From the NCBI GenBank assembly GCA_037349105.1, contig JAYJMM010000105.1, positions 62,001 to 126,000 of the forward strand: DNA of 64,000 bases. Direction: 5' to 3'. The notes under the pieces were generated by a model, which saw only the letters and a program-made list of their open reading frames with translations, had not been told where the DNA came from and did not search any database. The DNA is from Limnomonas spitsbergensis (Eukaryota; Chlorophyta; Chlorophyceae; Chlamydomonadales). Position numbers and translations under genes: made by a program. Shown here in pieces: positions 12,601 through 23,132 of the stretch. Positions within the stretch are counted from its first letter, which is position 1; the number at the start of each line of letters is the position of its first letter.

Positions 12601-15600
12601 CGCCACCTCTGCGAGAACTGGTCAGTGGTGCCTCGTACGTTGTGCTCCATGAAATAACAGAATACCTATATAACCTGCGCTTGGTTCAGCTACAAACATG
12701 CACAGGCTACGCCTCCTTCAACTACATACCTGCAGAGGTTCAACCCGATTCAGCTACATACCTGCATAGGCTGCGCCTCCTTCAGCTACTGTCCTGCACA
12801 AGTTGCGCCTGCTTCGGCAACATACATGCACATCTTGTGTGTGATTCAGCTACATAACTGCACATGCTGCACCTCATTCAAGTACAGACATGCACATGCT
12901 TGAGGTACATACCCGCGTACGCTGCGTCTGATTCACCTACATACATGCACATGTTGCGCCTGTTGTAACATGACTGCTCCATATTCACTACCGCACATAA
13001 CAACATGTGTTCCCCATTTTCCAGGTTCCCAAAGCCTTTCACCGAGCACACGACAGAATCTCAACAAGGATACCCCGTCTACAGACGCCGACAAGGGCCT
13101 ACCTTCCAGAAACACGATGGCCACGTGTTCGACAACAGCTGGGTCATAGCGCACAATCCCGCCTTGAGCCGCAAATACAACGCACACATCAACGTCGAAA
13201 TCTGCTGCTCCATCAAAAGCGTTAAATACTTGTACAAATACTTGTACAAAGGCTATGACCGAGTGCAGTTGATGCAAACAACTCGCACTCGTGCTGCAGG
13301 TAAATACTCAGTTCGAATCATGTTGTGTGTGTTCCAACACGTTGCAGCTGCTTGTCCGACACATAGACATATGTTGCAGGCCAAAACAACCCGTCACCCC
13401 CAATGGACAACGCAGACGCAGGACCTTCTGACAGCCACATAGACGCTACCGGTGAGCATGTCATCATTCAGACCCCTCATGTTCTCATGCCACTTACCAC
13501 GTCTTATTGCGTCTAAATCACACCGCTGTCCTTGCAAAACTACTCATGCAGGACTTCCCAATGTCGTGCCACCCATACCCCATCCTCAACCTCCACCACC
13601 TCAGTCTCCGCTGCCAACACCTGCCGGTCAGTTATAATGCTCCCCCCAAACTGACCATGCTCCTTTCAATGCTGTACAAATTGCAGCCCTTATGGGGCCC
13701 GCAATCCATACCTGAGCTGCAGTCACTTTCATTCCACAGGAAATTCAGCTACGTTGACTGTTACCGGCCTCTGTTGTTCCTTCTTTCAACCAAGCAAACA
13801 AATACATGCAAATTCCTGACACGCCGACTATACCGATGCTGCAGGACCATCGCAACATCCTTCAGACTTCCGCTGCCCCACCGCGGGGCCATGTCCCGGA
13901 CTCATGAGTAAGTATTCCTCGTCATTTCTGTACCTAGCCTAACCACATAAGTCCAATGTTCATGACTGCATTATCTAATTCCCGTCTCTTCCATTTACAC
14001 AGATGCTATGTCCGGCTCTGCCCATTCCAAATACACAGCAGGTGAGATTACCATCCTTACCTGTACCAGCATGCGCTCATGCTTCCACTACAGAACATGT
14101 GTACTACACACACACACATGTGCTCATTGTCCGACTCTAACACTGAGCACACACGCCCTACATACACTCCTCCCCCCATTATTGCAGCGCCGAGAACCTA
14201 TGATGAAATTCAACATTACTTGGACTGCCGATACGTGGGTACGACCGAAGCCTTCTGGCGCATCATGGGATTTGAAATCCACGACTCATGCCCCACCATC
14301 GAGCGCTTGGACATCCACCTACCCAAACAGCAACTAGTGCGGTACGACGCGGAGGAAGACGTTCAAGACGTAGTCGGTCTCGGCGAACCTATGACCAAGC
14401 TCACTGCCTGGATGCAATACAACCTACAGAACACGGAAGCGCGAGACACGCTGTACCACCACTTCCCCAGGCAGCATCGATGGATCAACAAAGACAAGAT
14501 ATGGCAGAAAAGAAGAAGCCTGTCTGGCAAACGTCTGTGGGCGTACCCCGTAGGACGCATCTACTTTGTGCACCCGAACAACGGTGCGTCACCCGACACA
14601 GTTGTTTTCCTCGGACTCACACATGACCCCAGGCCGTACAACCTCGCAAGCAGATAGCCTGCACCTGGTTCTTGCCACTGTTACCGCTCTGTACCACAAA
14701 ACATCCAGCTCGCACCCTGGTAGCACAGCCCACAACTGAAATATATGACACAATGCTAACCCACTTGGCAAGTTAGTTTTCAACGCTCCTTTCCGCCACT
14801 GACAAACCTTAACATACCTCACTTCTCGACTGCAGCGCAACGCCCTTGTCAAGTTACGGCCTAATCACACCCTACACCTTTTGGCCCCACACCTGTTTTC
14901 GCAGAAGAACTGTTCGCCATGCGCACCCTGCTCACGCACATACCTGGTGCAACCTGCTTCAAGGACCTTCGCACTACGCCCGACGGCGTCATGCACGCTA
15001 GCTTCCACGCCGCCGCCGTCCACATGGGCCTCGCTGCCAACGATGAAGAATGCAAGCACTGCCTGCAAGAGGCAGTCACATATCAAATGCCTTCAGCATT
15101 GCGCATCCTGTTCGTTTTCTTCCTCACGCACAACGCCGTCAGCAAGGATGATGCACAGCGTTTGTGGGACACCTTCAAAAGCCACTTCAGCGAGGACTTC
15201 CAACATCGCCGCAGCCTACAACTGCACCTACCCTCATCGGCATCCCTGCCCGACCGCGAACAGACCCTTTGCGAAGACGAAGCGTTACGCGAACTGGACG
15301 ACCTACTCCACGCTTACCGTGGCAGCCTCGACAGCGCTGGCCTACCGCAGCCTACCCATGCAGAAGCACAAACAAACAGCACACCGGCAGACAAAGAAAG
15401 GCAGCGCTACGACATCGACGACCTGAACATTCGGCTACAGGCCATGCACCTCACGCAAGAACAAACTGCTTTCTTCAACGCCGTCATGCAGTCCGTGAAC
15501 GACGACCTCAACGATAACGCCTGCACCCCAGCTGGTCGGGTCTTCTTCCTAGACAGTCCCGGCGGGTGCGGCAAAAGCTTCGTGCTGGAAAAGATCATCT

Positions 15601-17160
15601 ACACCGTCCGCAGAGACGCCCTCATCGCTGCTGCAACAGCCTCATCGGGCGTGGCTTCCCTGCTCCTGCCCGGCGGCACCACTGCCCACTCCCGCTACGG
15701 CATTTCCCTCGACCCCAACGACGCCTGCCACAGCACCCTGTCAGCCAATTCAGACGCAGCGAAGCTACTGAAAGAATGCAACCTGCACGTCTGGGACGAA
15801 GGTCCTATGATGAGCAAACACTGCTTCCATGCAGTGGACCAGGAGCTGCGCGACATCATGCGCACAATCCCTAACCAAGCTTGGCGTGTCAACGTGCCGT
15901 TCGGCGGCCGCACCTTTGTCATCAGCGGTGACTTCCGGCAGGTCCTGCCCGTCGTCAAACGTGGTAACAAAGCCAAGATCCTCGAGGCCACACTCAAGCA
16001 AGCTACCTTCTGGCCAGGCGTTCGACACTTCCACCTCACCGTCAACATGCGTGTGCAGCGCCTGCAGAACCTAGGCGGCGATGCGACGCGATTCCAAGCC
16101 TATGCAGATTGGCTGCTCCGTCTAGGCGAGGGCCGCCTCAGCAACCCAGTCATCATTCCTGAACACATGCGCGTGCAAGGCACCGACCCCATGCAACTGG
16201 TCGCCTTGGTGTTCGGCGACCTCGCAAACGATGCCGGCGCACGCACTCCCGAACGGCTTATCACCAACGCCATCCTCAGTACCAGGTCCGTCCCGATATA
16301 AACAGTCTCCTAGTAAAACATGTGCATGCCTCCCCGGTCATATTCTGAATGATTGCAATAGCCTACTTCAGAGGTCATATTTCAGCATGCAGAGATCAAG
16401 GTACATAATTCGGACTTCACCCTATCCGCACAACACCAGCTTCAACCTACCACCTCTCACTGCTGCAGACGCCTTCCAGTCCTGCCTACACACCGCTCAA
16501 ACTTACCTTCTGTAATGTAACTCCTGGCCTCGCTGCAGGAACGACACCATTCTCAAGCTCAACAACGACATCCTGAACATATTCCCCGGAGACGTGACCA
16601 CATACCTGAGCGTCGACTCGCCAGCAGCCGACGATGTGCACCTGTTTGCTGTGGAGTTCCTCAACGGGCTCACGGTGCAGGGCTTGCCTCCACATGAGCT
16701 GCGTCTCAAGCCCGGCTGTCCCATCATGCTGATCCGCAACTTGAACCTGCGAGCGGGCATGTCCAACGGCACACGTCTCATCGTGAAAGAGCTGCGCAGA
16801 TTCACCATCTGTGCCACCATTCAGACCGGCCCAGCCAAAGGCACGGACGTCCTCATTCCCCGCATCTCTCTCACGCCCACCAACCAAGACTTCGACATCA
16901 AGTTCACACGCCTCCAGTTCCCAGTGCGCCTGGCGTTCGCTATGACCATCAATAAAGCCCAGGGCCAGACCCTACAGCGCGTCGGCATCCTGCTTCCGGA
17001 CCCCTGCTTCGCCCACGGCCAGCTGTACACAGCTCCATCGCGGACCGGCGACCCCGACGGCGTGCACTTCATGGTCGCGCACGAGCAAGACCCCGTGCTC
17101 CTGGCAGCACAGGGCATGCACACGCCCAACATAGTGTACGCAGAGATTTTCCAAGACTGA
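9637..17160 (+). CDS. RepHel: Helitron rolling-circle replicase-helicase, multi-exon
   Basis: The protein nicks the element's end, is thought to stay covalently bound through tyrosine, and unwinds DNA during rolling-circle transposition. Exons I infer: 9637-9650, 9771-9969, 10072-10175, about 10374-10612, 10826-11808, 12074-12620, 13025-13299, 13380-13451, 13552-13626, 13845-13907, 14003-14041, 14188-14583, 14905-16285 and 16539-17160; about 1,670 residues. The N-terminus is basic and Gln-rich (nuclear-signal-like), followed by Cys pairs (CQYCSAKMWPEE, then FSMCCNKGQVKLP) typical of Helitron Rep N-termini. The HUH motif is LPHAHILI (12415-12438) after ITFVANPRWPEV and VIEYQKRG; the tyrosine motif is VKYLYKYLYKG (13221-13253). 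The Pif1 helicase has Walker A SPGGCGKS (15555-15578), Walker B VWDEGPM (15789), SGDFRQVLPV (15925) and FAMTINKAQGQT (16936). All joins agree in phase except 10175 to 10374, which I could not resolve. All motifs are intact, so it may be active. Confidence 0.85.
12685..12965 (+). repeat. 32-bp minisatellite in a RepHel intron
   Basis: About nine degenerate copies of a 32-bp unit, consensus start TTCAGCTACATACCTGCACA, fill most of the intron 12621-13024, which separates the HUH exon from the tyrosine exon. The same array is present in copy 2 (54111-54391) and copy 3 (from 63732 to the window end). Confidence 0.8.
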
Positions 17161-18070
17161 CGTACGACACATGCACCTCATGTGCCACGGTATCATTATT
17201 ACTTACTCGGGCTCTAGGCAGCACATGCATGCATACATGAACGCTGTACTTTTACTAAACATCTAAGTAGGGCATGCGTGCTCAGTTTTATTGGCAACCA
17301 CAAACATACTTGTCATGCAACTTTGGGTGTGAACACCTATTCTGCCAATGCCGAACATATTTTTCTTCTTGTATTTCTTTAAAACGCAGTTTCAAACGCA
17401 GACGACCTACCTCCATGACATGCCCATGCTAATATGCACATGCATTGTACCCAAATCTTCCACTGTGTAACCTAGTTTCTGCACATGCCCCATCACTTCA
17501 ACGTGCTACAAACACAGCATCTTTCTGCCAAACCTTACAACCAATGACAAAAAGGACGTACTACGCACTGCACAAACAAATGCGCCGGCCGGTACACGAC
17601 ATGTTCTTAACATACCTCATACCACACTACCATGCATCACACGTAATAACACCCACACCTGCAAGCTCATTTAAGCCACGTCCATCCACGATATCGCTGG
17701 TACCACGCTCCACACGCCACGCATCATCAGCTATAGAGCAAGCAGTCCCATTCGCAGCTTCCATATTCTGTTAACAGAAGATTCAGTAATATTCGGCACA
17801 CCATCGACACTTTAGCACGACGCTACAACGCCGTGTCACAATTTCGGTGCAACTGAACAGTCATTTCGGTACATTTTCAACTCCTTTTCGCATCCTCACA
17901 GGTCCACCTTTCAACACCTGCTGCCTCACACACGCGCCCGTCCTTCCAATGCGGCCTGCCAACGCCCACAGTTTCGGAGCCTCATGCACGTACACCTAGC
18001 TTCCTTCAAAATCGACGGACATCGACCTCCCTCACGCGTGCATTCACGTGGCTGCAGCAATTATTTTTAA
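17161..18070 (+). other. Helitron 3' non-coding region with an unassigned ORF
   Basis: After the RepHel stop there is a TGTAA at 17466-17470, the usual polyadenylation signal of green algae, which is a plausible but unproven signal here. An open frame at 17445-17774 (109 codons, beginning with TTG) has no recognisable domain. The only base difference noticed between copies 1 and 2 (17524) is silent in this frame, but one change is no evidence for coding. The rest is unassigned. Confidence 0.4.
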
Positions 18071-18095
18071 CGTTCCCACGGGCTTACAACGCGAG
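18071..18095 (+). other. Helitron 3' terminus with weak hairpin
   Basis: The last 25 bp are shared by autonomous and short elements. CGTT (18071-18074) can pair with AACG (18088-18091) across a 13-nt loop that contains CCCACGGG. The end itself is GCGAG instead of the classical CTRR. Two versions exist in the array, GGGCTTACAACG and GGGCTATCAACG, and both preserve the pairing. Confidence 0.6.
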
Positions 18096-18172
18096 TCCTA
18101 TATATTAAAGGAGCAGGAACCTGTGCGTCCGTCCGTCTGTCCGCAACGCTTTTTCGTCGAGGTGCTGCGCGA

Positions 18173-18190
18173 GGTGTTGCGTGCAACACC
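18173..18190 (+). other. perfect hairpin in the 5' subterminal region
   Basis: GGTGTTGCGTGCAACACC has an 8-bp perfect stem with GT at the centre. The same hairpin, sometimes with one mismatch, recurs about 80 bp inside most short units. The autonomous version is reduced to a shorter stem. It is a candidate protein-binding or cruciform site near the transposon end. Confidence 0.6.
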
Positions 18191-18989
18191 GACAAATCGG
18201 GCGGGTGCCATGCTATACCTTTGGGAGCGGGACCGAGCGTCGGTTCGGCCGGGGCGAGAGATTTGCATCGGCCGGACTTTCATAATACTGTGGCGCAAAC
18301 ATGTGTGGGCCGTGCGCGATAATCAGCAGCGGTGCATAAACAATTGTCGCTGCAACAAATGCGGGGGGGCCCGACGGTTGGATCTGCCCACACCCCCCGC
18401 CCAGCCGTGTCGGGAGGGTGCGTGACGAAGCTTCCGGAACCTGCAGGATCTGCACAGGCCACACGGCGACGGGCCTAGCTTTACGCCGGAATACCGGACA
18501 GCGCTGATCTAAATTGCGCTGGATAGGTCTTTGAAAGGCGCATCTTTCTATACGTAACAAAATATTGGGAGCACAGGACGCATCGACAAAACGACCTCCG
18601 CCGTGCAGCAGCCCACCCAGGACCAAACCTGCGTGCACTCCGCGACGGACTCTGTGTGCTTTAACTTGTCGACGCGACCGCTGTTGGTGCCGACCTAAAT
18701 TGCACTGGATAGGTCTTGCAAAGGCGCTTCTTTCGATACGTGACAAGCATGTACAAGCTCAGCGTCGACAAAGTAAGGGAGGGCCGCGCCGTGCAGAATC
18801 CAGGGAATTGTTTGGCCCACATCGCAAGGTCAATTGTGCTCTACCTTTCCGACCCGGCCGCTCCTAGTGCCGATGGACAGTGCTCCAGGAAGGTCCTGTC
18901 AATGGGCGTCGTTCCATCGAGGCAGCATATGCTGAATCATAAAGGAAGGCCATATTCACGGCCGTACCCACTCCAATCACCCAAGGTAC

Positions 18990-20745
18990 CACGCCATGCA
19001 AGCCACATGGGGCGCAACTCAGGTCATACCTTGCCAATTAATTCGCAGCTCTCAGCCACGTTCTGGCCAGTCATACATCTTGAGTACATGAACACATGCA
19101 CGCTCCATTAGCCCGCTCTGCCTCAGAGCTTCGCAAGTTATTGCGATGCGAAACATGCCGCGCATGGCCATGCAAGCTGCATGGGATCCAATTCAGGGCA
19201 AACCTTGCCAATTAATTGGCAGCTCACCTCCACTTTTTGCTCAGTCATACATGTGTGCTACACCAACACATGCACGCTTAATTAGCATGCTCTGCCTCGG
19301 AGCTTCGCAAGTTATTCAGATGCGAAACATGCCGCGCATGGCCATGCACACCACATGTGATCCAATTCAGGTCATACCTTGCCAATGAAATCGCAGCTCT
19401 CCGCCACGTTCTGGTCAATCATACATGACTGCTGCATCAAGACCTGCACGCTTTATTACCCTGCTCTGCCACGGAGCTTCGCAAGTTATTACGATGCGAA
19501 ACATGCCGCGCACGCCAAACAAGCCACATGGGGCGCAACTCAGGTCAGACCTTGCCAATTAATTGGCAGCTCTCCGCCACGTTCTGTTCAGTCATTCATC
19601 TTCAGTACATGAACACATGCACACTTCATTAGCCTGCTCTGCATGAGAGCTTCGCAAGTTATTGCGATGCGAAACATGCCGCGCATGGCCATGCACACCA
19701 CATGGGATCCAATTCAGGTCAGACCGTGCCAATTAATTCGCAGCTCTCAGCCACGTTCTGGCCACTCATACATATTGAGTACATCAACACATGCACGCTC
19801 CATTAGCCCGCTCTGTCTCACAGCTTCGCAAGATATTGCAATGCGAAACATGCCGCGCATGGCCATGCAAGCTGCATGGGATCCAATTCAGGGCAAACCT
19901 TGCCAATTAATTGGCAGCTCACCTCCACTTTTTGCTCAGTCATACATGTGTGCTACACCAACACATGCACGCTTAATTACCTCGCTCTGCCTCGGAGCGT
20001 CGCAAGTTATTGCGATGCGAAACATGCCGCGCATGGCCAGGCACACCACATGTGATCCAATTCAGGTCATACCTTGCCAATGAAATCGCAGCTCTCCGCC
20101 ACGTTCTGGTCAATCATACATGACTGCTGCATCAACACCTGCACGCTTTATTACCCTGCTCTGCCACGGAGCTTCGCAAGTTATTACGATGCGAAACATG
20201 CCGCGCACGCCAAACAAGCCACATGGGGCGCAACTCAGGTCAGACCTTGCCAATTAATTGGCAGCTCTCCGCCACGTTCTGTTCAGTCATTCATCTTCAG
20301 TACATGAACACATGCACACTTCATTAGCCTGCTCTGCATGAGAGCTTCGCAAGTTATTGCGATGCGAAACATGCCGCGCATGGCCATGCACACCACATGG
20401 GATCCAATTCAGGTCAGACCGTGCCAATTAATTCGCAGCTCTCAGCCACGTTCTCTTCAGTCATACATATTGAGTACATCAACACATGCACGCTCCATTA
20501 GCCCGCTCTGTCTCACAGCTTCGCAAGATATTGCAATGCGAAACATGCCGCGCATGGCCATGCTCACGACATGGGGCGCAACTCAGGGCAGACCTTGCCA
20601 ATTAATTCGCAGCTCTCCACCACGTTCTGGTCATTTATACATCACTGCTACATCAACACATGCACGCTTTATTAGCTCGCTCTGCCCCAGAGCTTCGCAA
20701 GTTATTGCGATGCGAAACATGCCGCGCATGGCCAGGCACACCACC
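18990..20745 (+). repeat. 174-bp satellite, about 10 copies, inside unit 1
   Basis: The conserved core GCTTCGCAAG recurs at spacings of 173-174 bp (for example around 19128, 19302, 19476 and 19650). Each monomer carries GCGAAACATGCCGCGCATGG and a palindrome GCATGGCCATGC. Several carry the perfect 16-bp palindrome TGCCAATTAATTGGCA (first at 19206-19221), degraded to AATTAATTCGC in others. Monomers alternate in sequence, so a two- or three-monomer period is superimposed. Confidence 0.85.
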
Positions 20746-21139
20746 ACATTCCAACTAAACAATACCTTGCCCTTCCTAGTCCGTATACTCACAACACCAG
20801 AGCAAGCTTCATTGGCATGCACATGGTGAACGCTTCGCAAACTACCGCGGTGCGGAACAAGGCGCGCGCCCACGCATGCATGGCCATGCGCCACGCTGAC
20901 CTCATGGTAAGCCATGCGTGACGTGTTTCGGAGCAGCATCCATCAACGCTGAACACTTGTGACATTTCTCTGGAAACGTTTTATTGCATATTCATACTTC
21001 ACCGCCCCTGCTTTGGCTCCGCGACCGCGCATGCCCCACCCACCAATTCCCAGGTACACAGCGCGCGCCAACACGCACGCACATCCACGTTCACATTTCG
21101 AAAATTAATTTTAACGTTCCCACGGGCTTACAACGCGAG

Positions 21140-23132
21140 TCCTATATATTAAAGGAGCAGGGACGTGTGCGTCCGTCCGTCTGTCCGCAACGCTTTTTCG
21201 TCGACGTGCTGCGCGAGGTGTTGCGTGCAACACCGACAAATCGGGCGGGTGCCATGCTATACCTTTTGGAGCGGGACCGAGCGTCGGTTCGGCCGGGGCG
21301 AGAGATTTGCATCGGCCGGACTTTCATAATACTATGGCGCAAACATGTGTGGGCTGTGCGCGATAATCAGCAGCGGTGCATAAACAATTATCGCTGCAAC
21401 AAATGCGGGGGGCCCGACGGTTGGATCTGCCCGCACCACCCCCGCCCAGCCGTGTCGGGAGGGTGCGTGACGAAGCTTCCGGAACCTGCAGGATCTGCCC
21501 AGGCCACACGGCGACGGGCCTAGCTTTACGACGGAATACCGGACAGCGCAGATCTAAATTGCGCTGGATAGGTCTTTCAAAGGCGCATCTTTCGATACGC
21601 AACAAAACATTGGGAGCACAGGACGCATCGACAAAACGACCTCCGCCGTGCAGCAGCCCACCCAGCACCTGCGTGCAGTCCGCGACGGACACTGTGTGCT
21701 TTAACTTGTCGACGCAACCGCTGTTGGTGCCGACCTAAATTGCACTGGAAAGGTCTTGCAAAGGCGCTTCTTTCGATACGTGACAAGCATGTACAAGCTC
21801 AGCGTCGACAAAGTACGGGAGGGCCGCGCCGTGCAGAATCCAGCGAATTGTTTGGCCCACATCGCAAGGTCAATTGTGCCCTAACTTTCCGACCCGGCCG
21901 CGCCTCGTGCCGATGGACAGTGCTCCAGGAAGGTACTGTCCATGGGCATCGTTCCATCCAGGCAGCATATGCTGGATCATAAAGGAAGGCCATATTCAGG
22001 GCCGTACCCACTCCCATCACCCAAGGTACCATGCCATGCAAGCCACATGGGGCGCAATTCAGGTCACACCTTGCCAATTAATTCGCAATTCTCCGCCACG
22101 TTCTGGTCGATCATACATCTTCAGTACATGAACACATGCACGCTCTATTGCCATGCTCTGCCTCGGAGCTTCGCAAGTTATTCCGATGCGAAACATGCCG
22201 CGCATGGCCATGCACACCACATGTGATCCAATTCAGGGCAAACCTTGCCAATTCATTCGCAATTCTCCGCCACATTCTGGTCAATTATACATCTTCAGTA
22301 CATGAACACATGCACGCTCCATGGCCATGCTCTGCCTCGGAGCTTCGCAAGTTATTCCGATGCGAAACATGCCGCGCATGGCCAGGCAAGCCACATGAGG
22401 CGCAATTCAGGTCATACCTTGCCAATTGATTCACAGCTCTCTGCCATATTCTGGCCAATCATACATGACCAGTACATGAATATATGCACACTTAATTAGC
22501 CTGCTCTGCCTCATAGCTTCGCAAGTTATTGCGATGCGAAACATGCCGCGCATGGCCAGGCACACGACATGGGATCCAATTCAGGGCAAACATTGCCAAT
22601 TAATTCGCAGCTCTCCGCCACGTTCTGGTCAGTCATACATCACTGCTACATCAACACATGCACGCTTTATTAGCCTGCTCTGCCCCAGAGCTTCGCAAGT
22701 CATTGCGATGCGAAACATGCCGCGCATGGCCAGGCACACCACCGCATGGGTTATAACTAAACAATACCCTGCCCTTCCTAGTCCGTATATTCACAACACC
22801 AGAGCAAGCTTCATTGGCATGCACATGCTGAACGCTTCGCAAACTACAGCGGTGCGGAACAAGGCGCGCGCCCACGCATGCATGGCCATGCGCCATGCTG
22901 ACCTCATGCTAAGCCTTGCGTGACGTGTTTCGGAGCAGCATCCATCAACGCTGAACACTTGTGACATTTCTCTCTGGAAACGTTTATTGCTTATTCATAC
23001 ATCACCGCCCCTGCTTTGACTCCGAGACCGCGCATACCCCCATCCACCCATTCCAAGCTACACGCACGCACGCACATCCACGTTCACATTTAGAAAATTA
23101 ATTTCAACGTTCCCACGGGCTATCAACGCGAG
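21140..23132 (+). mobile_element. non-autonomous Helitron unit 2 (1,993 bp)
   Basis: Intact 5' terminus, GGGCTATCAACG-type 3' end, four satellite monomers. Its 5' region follows the TCGTCGACGTGCTGCG version, while its body matches units 3 to 5 almost exactly. Confidence 0.85.

Larger units (their letters stand above)
8475..18095 (+). mobile_element. autonomous Helitron, copy 1, complete (9,621 bp)
   Basis: The element starts with TCCTATATATTAA, which resembles the 5'-TC AT-rich terminus of plant-type Helitrons, and ends in GCGAG immediately before the next TCCTATATATTAA at 18096. It has no terminal inverted repeats and no evident target-site duplication, as expected of rolling-circle transposons. 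It carries one RepHel gene on the plus strand and an upstream in-frame leader ORF. The 3' end lacks the canonical CTRR; a weak hairpin (CGTT/AACG, 13-nt loop) lies just inside it. Copy 2 has the same length and differs by at least one base (T at 17524, C in copy 2). No OTU or AP-endonuclease domain was seen, so this is Helitron1-like rather than a Helentron. Confidence 0.9.
18096..21139 (+). mobile_element. non-autonomous Helitron unit 1 (3,044 bp)
   Basis: This is the longest short unit. It starts TCCTATATATTAAAGG and ends with the GGGCTTACAACG version of the 3' end. Its interior holds about ten copies of the 174-bp satellite, against four in most others. A segment containing TAGGTCTT, CAAAGGCGC and CTTTCGATACGT occurs twice about 186 bp apart (near 18512 and 18698). 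Confidence 0.85.

Noticed and set aside
13731..13844. An extra RepHel linker exon after the CACAG at about 13740
   Set aside because: In the required phase it hits a TGA after about 26 codons; the acceptor at 13844 keeps the frame open.
14881..15517. Overlapping 181- and 117-codon ORFs across the helicase exon
   Set aside because: Other-frame shadows of the helicase exon with its intact Walker motifs.
8475..18095. Helentron or Helitron2 classification
   Set aside because: No OTU protease or AP-type endonuclease domain follows the helicase, and the element starts with the TC-type 5' terminus.
18990..20745. CRISPR-like regular repeat array
   Set aside because: Monomers are about 174 bp and contiguous with no unique spacers, in a eukaryotic, intron-containing context with no cas genes.
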